NCBI RefSeq assembly: GCF_020252395.1
Contig: NZ_JADCDB010000020.1
Location: 62,001-126,000, forward strand
Origin: Aestuariivirga sp.
GTDB taxonomy: Bacteria > Pseudomonadota > Alphaproteobacteria > Rhizobiales > Aestuariivirgaceae
Direction: 5' to 3'
DNA: 64,000 nucleotides
Both the position numbers and the translations under genes were made by a program. The stretch's first letter is position 1; every line of letters begins with the position of its first letter. Below are positions 25,453-33,603 of this stretch, piece after piece. The notes beneath the pieces were generated by a model that did no database searches, was not told where the DNA came from, and was given only the letters and a program-made list of their open reading frames with translations.

Positions 25453-26559
25453 TTAGAAGTCGAACTGGCCGATGTTTTCCTTGGTGAAGGTGTAGGGCGA
25501 GCCGAGCAGGATCTCCGAGCCGTTGATGACCTGGAGATCGCCGAGCTTTCCGGCCTTCACCGAGGTGGCGCCTGGCTGCAGCGTGCCGTCAGCCACCGCG
25601 CGCAGAACCTGCATCGCGGCGTAGCCGAGATCGACGGGGTTCCACAGCACCACGGACTTCACGCAGTCCTTTTCGACATAGGGCTTCATGGCGTTCGGCG
25701 TGGCGAGGCCGACGACCGCGATCTTGCCGCACTTCCCCGCCTGGGTCACGGCTTCCGCCGAGGCAGGCGTTGCCACCGAGGTCATGCCGAAGATGCCCTT
25801 CAGGTCGTCGCCATATTTGTTGATGAGGGTGGTGGCCTGGTTGAAGGACAGGTTGTTGTCTTCCTGGGCTTCCACCGTCTCGAGCCACTTCATCTTTGGG
25901 TGGCACTGCGCGGCATAGGCCGCCATCTCGGCGATCCAGCGCGCCTGGTTGGGCGTGGTGAAGGTCGAGGTAACGATGGCGACACCCGCATCCTCGCCCG
26001 CTTCCTTGGCCATGTTGTCCACCAGCGACTTGGCGATGCCGTTGAACTGCGCCTGGTTCACGAACCACTGGCGTGCGTCCGGCGTCGAGTTGGCGTCATA
26101 GCCCACCACGTTGATGCCCTTCTCCAGCGCCTTCTTCAGCACCGGCGCGATGGCCACGGGGTCATTGGCGGCGAACAGGATCCCATCGACGCCGGAGGTG
26201 ATGTAGTTGTCGATGAAGGTGATCTGCTCGTCGATGTTGGCCTTGGTCGGGCCGTCGGTCTTGGCATCGACATTGCCGAGTTCGGCGGCGGCGCCGGCGA
26301 TGCCCTTGGAGGTGGCGTTGAAGTAGCCGATGCCGATCAGCTTCGGCACGTCGACCACGGTGATCTTCTTGCCCTTGCGGTCCGGCGGGTTGGTGGGAAC
26401 GCCGCCGTCATAGGGTTTGGCAACCGCCGCCGCCGGCGTGCCGTCGCAGGCGAGCGGGCTGGTCGGCAAATCGTCGCCGCCCGTCCAGGCGGAAGCGGCA
26501 AGGGCTGAGCCGCTCATCAGGCCGAGGCCGACGATGGCGGCGAGCGTCAGTTTCTTCAT
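25453..26559 (-). CDS. rhaS: Rhamnose ABC transporter, substrate-binding protein
   Basis: 368 residues with a signal peptide (MKKLTLAAIVGLGLMSGSAL ending ALA-ASA) and a periplasmic-binding fold of the ribose/LacI-like sugar family: VVDVPKLIGIGYFNATSKGI, FIDNYITSGVDGILFAANDP, KGINVVGYDANSTPDARQWF, GKCGKIAVVGLATPNAMK. It delivers L-rhamnose to the RhaP/RhaQ permeases. The gene lies after rhaQ (63-bp gap) and before the stem-loop and rhaD, so transport and catabolic genes form one operon. Confidence 0.93.
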   Translation of the reverse strand: MKKLTLAAIVGLGLMSGSALAASAWTGGDDLPTSPLACDGTPAAAVAKPYDGGVPTNPPDRKGKKITVVDVPKLIGIGYFNATSKGIAGAAAELGNVDAKTDGPTKANIDEQITFIDNYITSGVDGILFAANDPVAIAPVLKKALEKGINVVGYDANSTPDARQWFVNQAQFNGIAKSLVDNMAKEAGEDAGVAIVTSTFTTPNQARWIAEMAAYAAQCHPKMKWLETVEAQEDNNLSFNQATTLINKYGDDLKGIFGMTSVATPASAEAVTQAGKCGKIAVVGLATPNAMKPYVEKDCVKSVVLWNPVDLGYAAMQVLRAVADGTLQPGATSVKAGKLGDLQVINGSEILLGSPYTFTKENIGQFDF

Positions 26560-26622
26560 GTTGTTTCTCCCATGTTCGTCTCCTCGCTCACAGGCGGTTG
26601 AGCCGGAGACAGCCTCCCTTGG

Positions 26623-27567
26623 TCAGCCGCCTCTGTTCCTGTCGAACAGCGCGCCCACCAGGATCGCGCCGATCAAAACCAATCCGATGACGACGATGGT
26701 GCCGTCACCTTTGACGCCCGAGAGCGCCAGTCCGTTCTTCAGTGCCTGGATCAGGATCAATCCCAGCGCCGTGCCGATGATGGTGCCGCGCCCGCCGAAG
26801 ATCGAGGTGCCGCCGAGCACGACGGCGGTGATCGCGTCGAGCTCCAGCCCGGTACCCATGTCGGAGCGCGTGGTGGTGACGCGCGACACGAAAATAACCG
26901 CCGCGAGTGCCGCGCAAAAGCCGGACGCCGTGTAAATCCACAGCTTCGCCGCATTGACGCGGATGCCGGAGAAGCGCGCGGCCACCTCATTGGCGCCAGT
27001 CGCGTAGGTGGCGCGGCCGAAGGGGGTCAGCCCCAGGATAACGGCGGCGATCGCCGTGGCGATTCCCAGCACCCAGAGCTGGAACGGAACGCCCAGCACC
27101 TCGCCCTGGCCGAAAAAGAAGAACCACTCGGGGTAGCCCCGCACGGAGCGTGCCTCGCTGATGCCTTCCGCGAGGCCGCGGTAGAGGGCGAGGGTTGCCA
27201 GCGTGGCGATCAAGGGCGGCACGCTGAAGCGGGTGATGATCAGGCCGTTCACAAAGCCCGCGAAAGTGCCGCAGACCATGGCGAGGAGGATGGCGGCGGG
27301 CAGCGGCAGCCCGAGGTTCTTCCAGAATACGCCGAGCAGGATGGCGGTGAGGCCGAGGATGGAGCCGACCGAGAGGTCGATACCGCCCGTGACGATGACA
27401 AAGGTCATGGCAAGTGAGATGAGACCCACCTCCGCCATCAGGCGGCCCTGGTTCAGCAGGTTTTCGGCGGTGAAGAACTTGTCAGATAGCGAGGCCAGCA
27501 CGATCATCGCGATCACGGTCAGTGCTGCGAGGATGGTCTCGTGCCGGAAGAGTTTGGCCGCCGTCAT
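26623..27567 (-). CDS. rhaQ: Rhamnose ABC transporter, permease RhaQ
   Basis: 314 residues from ATG 27567, overlapping the rhaP stop by ATGA; the same frame is open much further upstream but overlies rhaP. It is a ribose-type (BPD_transp_2) permease with about eight to ten hydrophobic segments and the family motif TGGIDLSVGSILGLTAILLG. The EAA-like cytoplasmic loop region is GANEVAARFSGIRVNAAKLW, and TSIFGGRGTIIGTALGLILI follows. It pairs with RhaP to form the membrane channel for L-rhamnose. Confidence 0.94.
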   Translation of the reverse strand: MTAAKLFRHETILAALTVIAMIVLASLSDKFFTAENLLNQGRLMAEVGLISLAMTFVIVTGGIDLSVGSILGLTAILLGVFWKNLGLPLPAAILLAMVCGTFAGFVNGLIITRFSVPPLIATLATLALYRGLAEGISEARSVRGYPEWFFFFGQGEVLGVPFQLWVLGIATAIAAVILGLTPFGRATYATGANEVAARFSGIRVNAAKLWIYTASGFCAALAAVIFVSRVTTTRSDMGTGLELDAITAVVLGGTSIFGGRGTIIGTALGLILIQALKNGLALSGVKGDGTIVVIGLVLIGAILVGALFDRNRGG

Positions 27568-28538
27568 TTGTCCCTCCGGCGGCGGACCATGTCGGCAAGC
27601 ACGGTGGCAAGGATCATCAAGCCCAGCACGGCACGGAGCCAGTAGGCCGAGACGTTGAGGAAGATCAGCGCCGAGCCGATGCAGGCGAAGAGGATGGCCG
27701 CGAGCGTGGAACCGATCACCGTTCCCGTGCCGCCGAGGATCGAGACGCCGCCGATCACCGAGGCGGTGATGATGGTGAGTTCCAGATTGGGCGGCACGGT
27801 GGACTGAATCACCTGCAGTTGCGTGGCAAAGAGAATGCCGGCGATGCCAGCGAAGAGTCCGTGCAGCGCGAAGACCCCGATCACGGTGCGCTCCGGATTG
27901 ATGCCTGCCGCGCGCGCCGCCTCCATGTTGCCGCCCACCGCATAGATCGAACGCCCGAAGTCGGTATAGCGCAGGAAGAGTGCGGCGATGATCGTCAGCG
28001 CCACCATGAACCATACGGCGGAGGGAATCCCGAAGGGCCGCATCTGAGCGATCATGAATTCGGCCGGCATGTTGGTGATCCACTCACCCTGCGTGGCGCT
28101 GATGAGGCCGCCTTTCAGGATTGACAGCATGCCGAGCGTCACCACGATCGAGGGGATTCGCGTATAGGCCACCAGCGTGCCTACGGCGGCATTCACCGCG
28201 ATGGCGAAGATGATGGGCACGCTCCAAGCCATCCAGATCGGATAGCCCTTCACCGCCAGCGTGCCGGCGATGGTGGCGATGACGCCGATGAGGGCGCCCA
28301 CCGAAACGTCGATGTGGCCTGCCATGATGATCATCGACATGCCGATGGCGGCGATGGCGATATAGGCGTTGCCCGCAAAGATCGAATTGATGTTGGTGTC
28401 CGAGAGGAAGCGCGGATTGACCGCGCCCACCACGGCAAAGAGCGCCGCGATGGACAGCAGCACCACGATCTCCTGGCCATAGCCCGAGAGAAAGCGCTGC
28501 AGATTGGAGCGCCCGGGGGAGAAGGCGGCGCCGCTCAT
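27564..28538 (-). CDS. rhaP: Rhamnose ABC transporter, permease RhaP
   Basis: 324 residues from ATG 28538, overlapping the rhaT stop by ATGA. Ribose-type permease with family motifs MAGHIDVSVGALIGVIATIA and GGNMEAARAAGINPERTVIG, followed by GGVSILGGTGTVIGSTLAAI. It resembles RhaQ and presumably arose by duplication. It forms the inner-membrane channel with RhaQ, driven by RhaT. Confidence 0.94.
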   Translation of the reverse strand: MSGAAFSPGRSNLQRFLSGYGQEIVVLLSIAALFAVVGAVNPRFLSDTNINSIFAGNAYIAIAAIGMSMIIMAGHIDVSVGALIGVIATIAGTLAVKGYPIWMAWSVPIIFAIAVNAAVGTLVAYTRIPSIVVTLGMLSILKGGLISATQGEWITNMPAEFMIAQMRPFGIPSAVWFMVALTIIAALFLRYTDFGRSIYAVGGNMEAARAAGINPERTVIGVFALHGLFAGIAGILFATQLQVIQSTVPPNLELTIITASVIGGVSILGGTGTVIGSTLAAILFACIGSALIFLNVSAYWLRAVLGLMILATVLADMVRRRRDK

Positions 28539-30082
28539 GCGGCCTGTTCCCTGGTGTAGCTCCGCGTCATCACCGTGCCCACCGCCTCGGCCGTGGCGTG
28601 TTCCTTGTCGAATTGGCCGACGATGCGGCCGCCATTCATCACCAGCACGCGGTCGCTCATGCCCAGCACTTCGGGGAGTTCGCTGGAAATCATCAGGATG
28701 GCCATGCCCTCGCCGGCGAGCTTTCGCATCAGCTGGTGGATTTCCGCCTTGGCGCCAACGTCGATGCCGCGGGTGGGCTCGTCCATGATCAGGATGCGCG
28801 GGTTGGTGGCGAGCCATTTCGCCAGCACCACCTTCTGCTGGTTGCCGCCGGAAAGCTGGCGCACCGGCTGCTCAGGACCCCGCGCCCTGATGCCGAAGCG
28901 GGCAATGGCGCCGCGCGCCTCCGCCGCCACCTTCGCGGCATCGACGAAAAGCCCCCGCGTCAGCCGCCTGAGGTTGGCGAGCGCGATATTGTCCTCAATG
29001 GTCTGTGGGCGGATCAATCCCTGGTGCGCGCGGTCCTCCGGCACATAGGCGATGCCCAGGTCGCGCGCCTGCCCGGGCGAGGCGATGATGGCGGGCTTGC
29101 CGTCGATGAGGATCTGGCCGGCGGTGGCCGGCGTGACGCCGAAGATGGTCAGCGCCGTCTCGGTGCGGCCCGAACCGACGAGACCGGCGAGGCCGAGGAT
29201 TTCGCCGCGGTGGAGCTTGAAGGAAATATCCTGCACCACGCTGCGGTGGGCGACACCGGCGAGTTCGAGGATCGTGTCCCCGTCCTTCCCCTGTTTCGCC
29301 GGATAGAGACGGTCGATGGAGCGGCCGACCATCATGGAGACCAGCGTGGGCTCGTCGACCTCCGGGACGGGCTTGGCGCCGGCGAGATTGCCGTCGCGCA
29401 GCACCGTGACCCGGTCGGCCAGCGCGAAGATCTCCGGCATGCGGTGGCTGACATAGACGATGGCCACGCCGCGCTTGCGCAATCTGCGCACGATGCTCAT
29501 CAGGCGCTGTACGTCTTGCTCGGCCAGCGCCGCGGTGGGTTCGTCCATAATCAGCACGCGCGCATCCTGCGCAAGCGCCCGCGCAATCTCGATCCTCTGG
29601 CGGTTGCCGACCGAGAGGTGGACGACCTTCTGGTCGATGTCGAGGTCGCCGCTGTCGAGTTCCTCGAGCAGCTGGCGGGCGCGGCGGCGCATGGCGGTCC
29701 AGTCGATGGTGCCAAGTGCGGTCTTGGGCGTCTGGCCGAGGAAAATGTTCTCGGCGACGGTCAATTCGGGGAAGAGCAGCAGCTCCTGGTGGACCGTGGC
29801 GATGCCGGCGGCATGAGCCTCCTTCGGCGAGGCGAAACGGACCGCGTTGCCATTGACCAGGATCTCGCCTGCGTCAGGCTGGTAGAGGCCGGCCATGATC
29901 TTGATAAGCGTGGATTTGCCGGCGCCATTCTCGCCCATCAGGGCATGCACCTCGCCCGGGCGCATGTCGAAGCTGACGCTGTTCACCACCGTGATGCCGG
30001 CGAAGGATTTGGAGATGCCGCGCAACTCGATCGGAAGCGCGGCCCCAACTGCCGCAGCGGCACCAATCTCATCGGCTCGCAT
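28535..30082 (-). CDS. rhaT: Rhamnose ABC transporter, ATPase with two nucleotide-binding domains
   Basis: 515 residues from ATG 30082, with GGAG seven bases upstream; a TTG at 30103 is less likely. Two fused ABC domains, as in RbsA/MglA. Domain 1: Walker A GENGAGKSTL, signature LSVGNRQR, Walker B LIMDEPTAAL. Domain 2: degenerate Walker A GLVGSGRTE, signature LSGGNQQK, Walker B LIMDEPTRGID. The degenerate second Walker A is normal in this family. First gene of the rhamnose operon, divergent from rhaR. Confidence 0.95.
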   Translation of the reverse strand: MRADEIGAAAAVGAALPIELRGISKSFAGITVVNSVSFDMRPGEVHALMGENGAGKSTLIKIMAGLYQPDAGEILVNGNAVRFASPKEAHAAGIATVHQELLLFPELTVAENIFLGQTPKTALGTIDWTAMRRRARQLLEELDSGDLDIDQKVVHLSVGNRQRIEIARALAQDARVLIMDEPTAALAEQDVQRLMSIVRRLRKRGVAIVYVSHRMPEIFALADRVTVLRDGNLAGAKPVPEVDEPTLVSMMVGRSIDRLYPAKQGKDGDTILELAGVAHRSVVQDISFKLHRGEILGLAGLVGSGRTETALTIFGVTPATAGQILIDGKPAIIASPGQARDLGIAYVPEDRAHQGLIRPQTIEDNIALANLRRLTRGLFVDAAKVAAEARGAIARFGIRARGPEQPVRQLSGGNQQKVVLAKWLATNPRILIMDEPTRGIDVGAKAEIHQLMRKLAGEGMAILMISSELPEVLGMSDRVLVMNGGRIVGQFDKEHATAEAVGTVMTRSYTREQAA

Positions 30083-30148
30083 GCGTTCGCTCCCATTCCA
30101 CAAGCCGCCGGCCGTGATTCAGTTTGTCCACGGGTCTCGAAGGGGCAG

Positions 30149-30177
30149 TTTACAGTGCCCCAGCGGTGAGCGATAAT
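30149..30177 (+). promoter_or_regulatory. Candidate rhaR promoter
   Basis: TTTACA (30149-30154), a 17-base spacer, and GATAAT (30172-30177), a good sigma-70-type match. The expected transcript start is near 30184, about 100 bases before the rhaR ATG. Confidence 0.6.
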
Positions 30178-30264
30178 AGACATCCGTGAGCAAGAAGCGT
30201 CAAGTGAGTTAGTTTATGAGCTTCGAGTGATTTTTGCATTGCACAAATGAGCAAAGTCGCTCAC
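30165..30264. promoter_or_regulatory. TGAG repeat array, probable RhaR operator region
   Basis: TGAG occurs at 30167, 30187, 30205, 30217 and 30248, with an inverted GCTCA near 30259-30263. The intervals are 20, 18, 12 and 31 bases. The array covers the leader of rhaR and both candidate promoters. DeoR-family repressors commonly bind several direct repeats, so this is the likely site for RhaR. Confidence 0.5.
30175..30203 (-). promoter_or_regulatory. Candidate rha operon promoter (rhaT direction)
   Basis: On the minus strand, TTGACG (30203-30198), a 17-base spacer, then TCTATT (30180-30175). The -10 match is weak (four of six). It overlaps the -10 of the opposite rhaR promoter and lies among TGAG repeats, so one bound repressor could shut both. 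Confidence 0.4.
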
Positions 30265-30281
30265 ACGGGCTGGAATCGCGG

Positions 30282-31064
30282 ATGACTGAAGCCGAGCGCC
30301 ACAAGCTGATGCTGGACCTGCTGAGGGACCGGCCTTTCGCCTCGGTGCGCGACCTGCAGGCGGTGGTCGACGCCTCCCCCGCCACGATCCGCCGCGACAT
30401 CGCCAAACTCCATGCGGCCGGCGCGGTGAGGAAAGTTTTTGGCGGCATTGCCGCCGCCGAGGCGGGCAGCCTCGAGGGGGTCACGGCCCGGCCCTTCACC
30501 GAGAACCAGATGCTGGGAGTGGCCGCCAAGAAAGCCATAGCGAGGGAGGCGGCGGCGCTGGTGCAGGATGGCGACGCGCTGATCATCCATGGCGGGTCAA
30601 CCTGCTATCTCTTCGCGCTGCTGCTGGCCAACCGGAACGTAAGAATATATACCAATTCGATGCCGCTCGCCGCCACGTTGTGGCAGAACGGCACCTGCCA
30701 CCTGACGCTGGCCGGCGGCGAACTCTACCGCGAACCGGGCATCGTCCATTCGCCGCAGGCCGGGCCGCCGGATTTCTATGCGTCGAAATTCTTCCTTGGC
30801 GCGCAGGCCATAGCGCCGGCGGGAATGCAGGAATCCCATCCTCTGGTGGTGAGGGAAACCGCGCTTTTGCTCGATCGGGCGGATGAAGTGATCGTGCTGG
30901 CCGACAGCCGAAAATTCGGCATGCGCGCCCGGAACCCCATGATGCCGCTGTCCCGCATCGGAACGCTCATCACCGACGACAGCCTCACCGACGCAAATCA
31001 CAAAATGCTCATGGACGCCGGCATCCGGGTGATCATCGCCCGCGCCAACCCCGATTTTTCATGA
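30282..31064 (+). CDS. rhaR: RhaR, DeoR-family repressor of rhamnose genes
   Basis: 260 residues from ATG 30282 (MTEAERHKLMLDLLRDRPFA); a TTG at 30234 in frame is less likely. N-terminal DeoR helix-turn-helix SVRDLQAVVDASPATIRRDI-AKLHAAGAVRKVFGG, then the sugar-isomerase-like sensor domain (DGDALIIHGGSTCYLFALLL, VIVLADSRKFGMRA). It is divergent from rhaT, as in Rhizobium, where RhaR represses the rha operon in the absence of rhamnose. The sequence ends with a short ATTTTTCATG direct repeat over the stop codon. Confidence 0.92.
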   Translation: MTEAERHKLMLDLLRDRPFASVRDLQAVVDASPATIRRDIAKLHAAGAVRKVFGGIAAAEAGSLEGVTARPFTENQMLGVAAKKAIAREAAALVQDGDALIIHGGSTCYLFALLLANRNVRIYTNSMPLAATLWQNGTCHLTLAGGELYREPGIVHSPQAGPPDFYASKFFLGAQAIAPAGMQESHPLVVRETALLLDRADEVIVLADSRKFGMRARNPMMPLSRIGTLITDDSLTDANHKMLMDAGIRVIIARANPDFS

Positions 31065-31119
31065 TTTTTCATGAATCCTTGCCCTAACTTGGCCGGTTTT
31101 CTGGTGTAAGAAACTAGTC

Positions 31120-33114
31120 ATGTACCGGCTGTTTCTCATGATTGCATTCCTGCTCTCCGCCGCCGCCTTTCCGGCCGGGGCGCAGACCCTGTCCACCAGC
31201 CAGTTCAAGATCGAATGGCAGGTCAGCAACCGGTTCCGGCTGTTCCAAGACCCGGGTTTCTTCAAGCTCCATGAAAGTGCCTGGCGCCAGTATCTGCTCC
31301 ACATAGACCAGCGGGGCATGGCTTCGGATGAGCGCGATTCCCTCGTCGCCCGCACCTCCGTCATCGGCTCCGAGCACGTGCTCAATGACCGCTTCATCGC
31401 CTTCAGCAGCATCCTGCGCCAGAACTTCGACTGGCGCGGCTGGGCCGCCAAGGGCCAGAACGCGCTGTGCTACGATGCGAAGAAGCGAAAGCACTCCGCC
31501 TGTGGTGGAATAGATGCCTATATTGCGCCGCAATCGCATGCGATCGAGATGTGGCTGTCCGGCCCGGCCGTGCCCGCCACCGCGGCCTGCCAATGGCGGA
31601 TCGGCGGGCAGCTTGTCGCCCAGGCCTCCTGTGCCGACCGGGTGAGCGGTCCCGGTGTCGAGCTCCCCTATCCGGGCGGCTCGGAAATATCGGTGAATGT
31701 GGTGGGCGAAGCCCCCATCATCACCGAGGCCCGTGTCAGGGACCTGCTGATCGCCGGGCTGGGCGACAGTTTCGCCTCGGGCGAGGGCAATCCCAACCTG
31801 CCTGTCGCCTTCAGCGACACCCGCCGCCTTCGGAATTTCTATCCCCTCCGCCGCCAGAACGACGCCGGCGGCAATGCGCAATGGACGGATGAACTCTGCC
31901 ATCGCTCGCTCTACGGCCAGCAGCTGCGCGCCGCGCTGCAGATTGCAGTCGAGAACCCGCAGGCCTCCGTCACCTTCCTCGATTACACCTGCTCCGGGGC
32001 CAGCATCGCCGAAGGCATCCTCGGGCCGCAAAGCTATGTCGAGCGCGTGGCCAGCACCGAGCGTTCGGCGCAGCTGGCGGCCCCCCAGATCGCGGGCGGC
32101 GCCAAGGATTCGCAGCTTTACCGCCTCATCAAGGAATTGTGCCGCGCCACGCCGGAGGTGAAGCGCGGGCTGCCCACCTGCCCGGGCAATGATTTCCGCC
32201 GCCCGCTCGACTTCGTGTTTCTGTCGGTCGGCGGCAATGACATCGGCTTCTCCAACGTCGTCGCGTGGGCTTCACTGCGCGACTCCGCCTCTTCCGCCAT
32301 TGCCTCCTTCTTCGGCGCCACGGTCGACGCCGAGGAGTTCGCCACGCGCATGCGCGACGTCCTGCCGGACGCCTATGCGCAGCTCGCCGCGGCGCTGGAG
32401 CGGACGGTGCCGGTCGTCTCCGCCGGTGATGGCGTGTTCGACCCGTCGCGCGTCATCCTCACCGCCTACCCGGACCTTGTCACCAACGAGGCAGGCGAGA
32501 TCTGCGACGCTTCGCCGGAGGATGGCGGCGGCGAAGACGAGGACCGCTATGCCGCCAATCAGTCGCTTGACATGTTCTCGTCCTGGCTCACTGCGCGTCC
32601 TGACCGCCTCGCCAAAGTACGCGCGCAATTCGCGTCGCTCTACAAAAGGATGCGCGACCTGGCGGGCGACCATGGCTGGACCTTCGCGGGCCGCATTTAC
32701 GCCGACAAGATGTTCGACGGTCATGGCTTCTGCGCCCAGAATGTCAAACGCATCGCCGACCCGGCGGAGCAGCTGATGATCCCGTGCTACGGTTCCGCCA
32801 CGCGTGACACGCAAACCTGCCAGACCAGCTTCCTGGGCAAGGAGGGCAGCTGGCGGCCCTACGACCCGTCGGCACAGAACTTTCCTTACGCGCTGCGCCA
32901 GCGCTGGGTGCGCAGCTTCAACGACGCCTACATGGTGGTCAATCAGAAGGTGCGAGACCGCTTTGGCAACATCGACGAAAAGGCGTCCGCCGCGGTGTTC
33001 TCGGAAACCGTTGGCGCCCTCCACCCCTCGGCCGAAGGCCATGCCGCAATGGCCGACAGCCTGATGCTGACGCTGCGGCCGATTGTCTACGGCATGCTCT
33101 ATGGCGAGCGTTGA
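31120..33114 (+). CDS. Secreted SGNH/GDSL-type hydrolase of unknown substrate
   Basis: 664 residues with a signal peptide (MYRLFLMIAFLLSAAAFPAG, cleavage near AGA-Q). A roughly 190-residue N-terminal region of unknown fold precedes an SGNH hydrolase domain: block I GDSFASGEG (Gly215, Asp216, Ser217 nucleophile), block III GGND (371-374), and the C-terminal HPSAEGH (His635-His641) with the catalytic histidine. Cysteines suggest disulfides, fitting a periplasmic or extracellular place. It could be an esterase, lipase or polysaccharide deacetylase; the sequence does not decide. It lies 55 bp after rhaR on the same strand and overlaps the convergent DUF3833 gene by 16 bp. Confidence 0.8.
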   Translation: MYRLFLMIAFLLSAAAFPAGAQTLSTSQFKIEWQVSNRFRLFQDPGFFKLHESAWRQYLLHIDQRGMASDERDSLVARTSVIGSEHVLNDRFIAFSSILRQNFDWRGWAAKGQNALCYDAKKRKHSACGGIDAYIAPQSHAIEMWLSGPAVPATAACQWRIGGQLVAQASCADRVSGPGVELPYPGGSEISVNVVGEAPIITEARVRDLLIAGLGDSFASGEGNPNLPVAFSDTRRLRNFYPLRRQNDAGGNAQWTDELCHRSLYGQQLRAALQIAVENPQASVTFLDYTCSGASIAEGILGPQSYVERVASTERSAQLAAPQIAGGAKDSQLYRLIKELCRATPEVKRGLPTCPGNDFRRPLDFVFLSVGGNDIGFSNVVAWASLRDSASSAIASFFGATVDAEEFATRMRDVLPDAYAQLAAALERTVPVVSAGDGVFDPSRVILTAYPDLVTNEAGEICDASPEDGGGEDEDRYAANQSLDMFSSWLTARPDRLAKVRAQFASLYKRMRDLAGDHGWTFAGRIYADKMFDGHGFCAQNVKRIADPAEQLMIPCYGSATRDTQTCQTSFLGKEGSWRPYDPSAQNFPYALRQRWVRSFNDAYMVVNQKVRDRFGNIDEKASAAVFSETVGALHPSAEGHAAMADSLMLTLRPIVYGMLYGER

Positions 33115-33572
33115 CCGTCCTTGCGGAACTGGATGAGGATTTGACCAAGACGTACGCCCCACTTGCTCATGGTGGAGCGGTTGAGCACCAGGCCAGGCCC
33201 CGACGGGTAGAACGCGTCATCGAAGCGCATGGCAATGATCCGATTGCCGATCTTGAGCTTCAGCTCGGACGACATATAGGCCGCACCTTCGGCAAAGCAG
33301 CCCCGCGCGTCCGACGCCGAATCTTCGGCGCGGCCGGAAAATGTGCCGTCTGAGCCGCGGGTGAGCACCCAAGTGCGCTCCTGCCGCTCGCCATCCGCGA
33401 AAACGAACCGCTCGTGAAGGCGCAGCGCATCGCCTTGCGCCGTGCCGGTCAAGTCCACCGTGAAGCGGCGGCGGACGCGGCCCTTACGGTCTTCGACCAC
33501 CCCGATGGCGTGGCTTCGGCCCTCCAGCCAGGAGAGCAGGTCGAACGGAGCGGTGTCGTTGCGCTTAAGCAT
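33099..33572 (-). CDS. DUF3833 family protein
   Basis: 157 residues from ATG 33572 (MLKRNDTAPFDLLSWLEGRS). There is no obvious signal peptide or lipobox from this start; the frame is open further upstream to 33710. Family-like features include GVVEDRKGRVRRRFTVDLTG, WVLTRGSDGTFSGRAED, AYMSSELKLKIGN and MRFDDAFYPSGPGLVLNRST, a beta-rich lipocalin-like pattern. It is the last gene of the FAD-DUF1365-cfa set, 31 bp after cfa. The family recurs beside such gene sets in alphaproteobacteria; its biochemical role is unknown. Confidence 0.78.
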   Translation of the reverse strand: MLKRNDTAPFDLLSWLEGRSHAIGVVEDRKGRVRRRFTVDLTGTAQGDALRLHERFVFADGERQERTWVLTRGSDGTFSGRAEDSASDARGCFAEGAAYMSSELKLKIGNRIIAMRFDDAFYPSGPGLVLNRSTMSKWGVRLGQILIQFRKDGQRSP

Positions 33573-33603
33573 GTCTGCCTTACGGCGCGCCGATGCAAGC
33601 CGA

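Noticed and set aside
27568-28083. N-terminal extension of rhaQ to 28083
   Set aside because: It overlies rhaP in another frame, lacks membrane-protein character, and the ATGA overlap at 27564-27567 gives the start.
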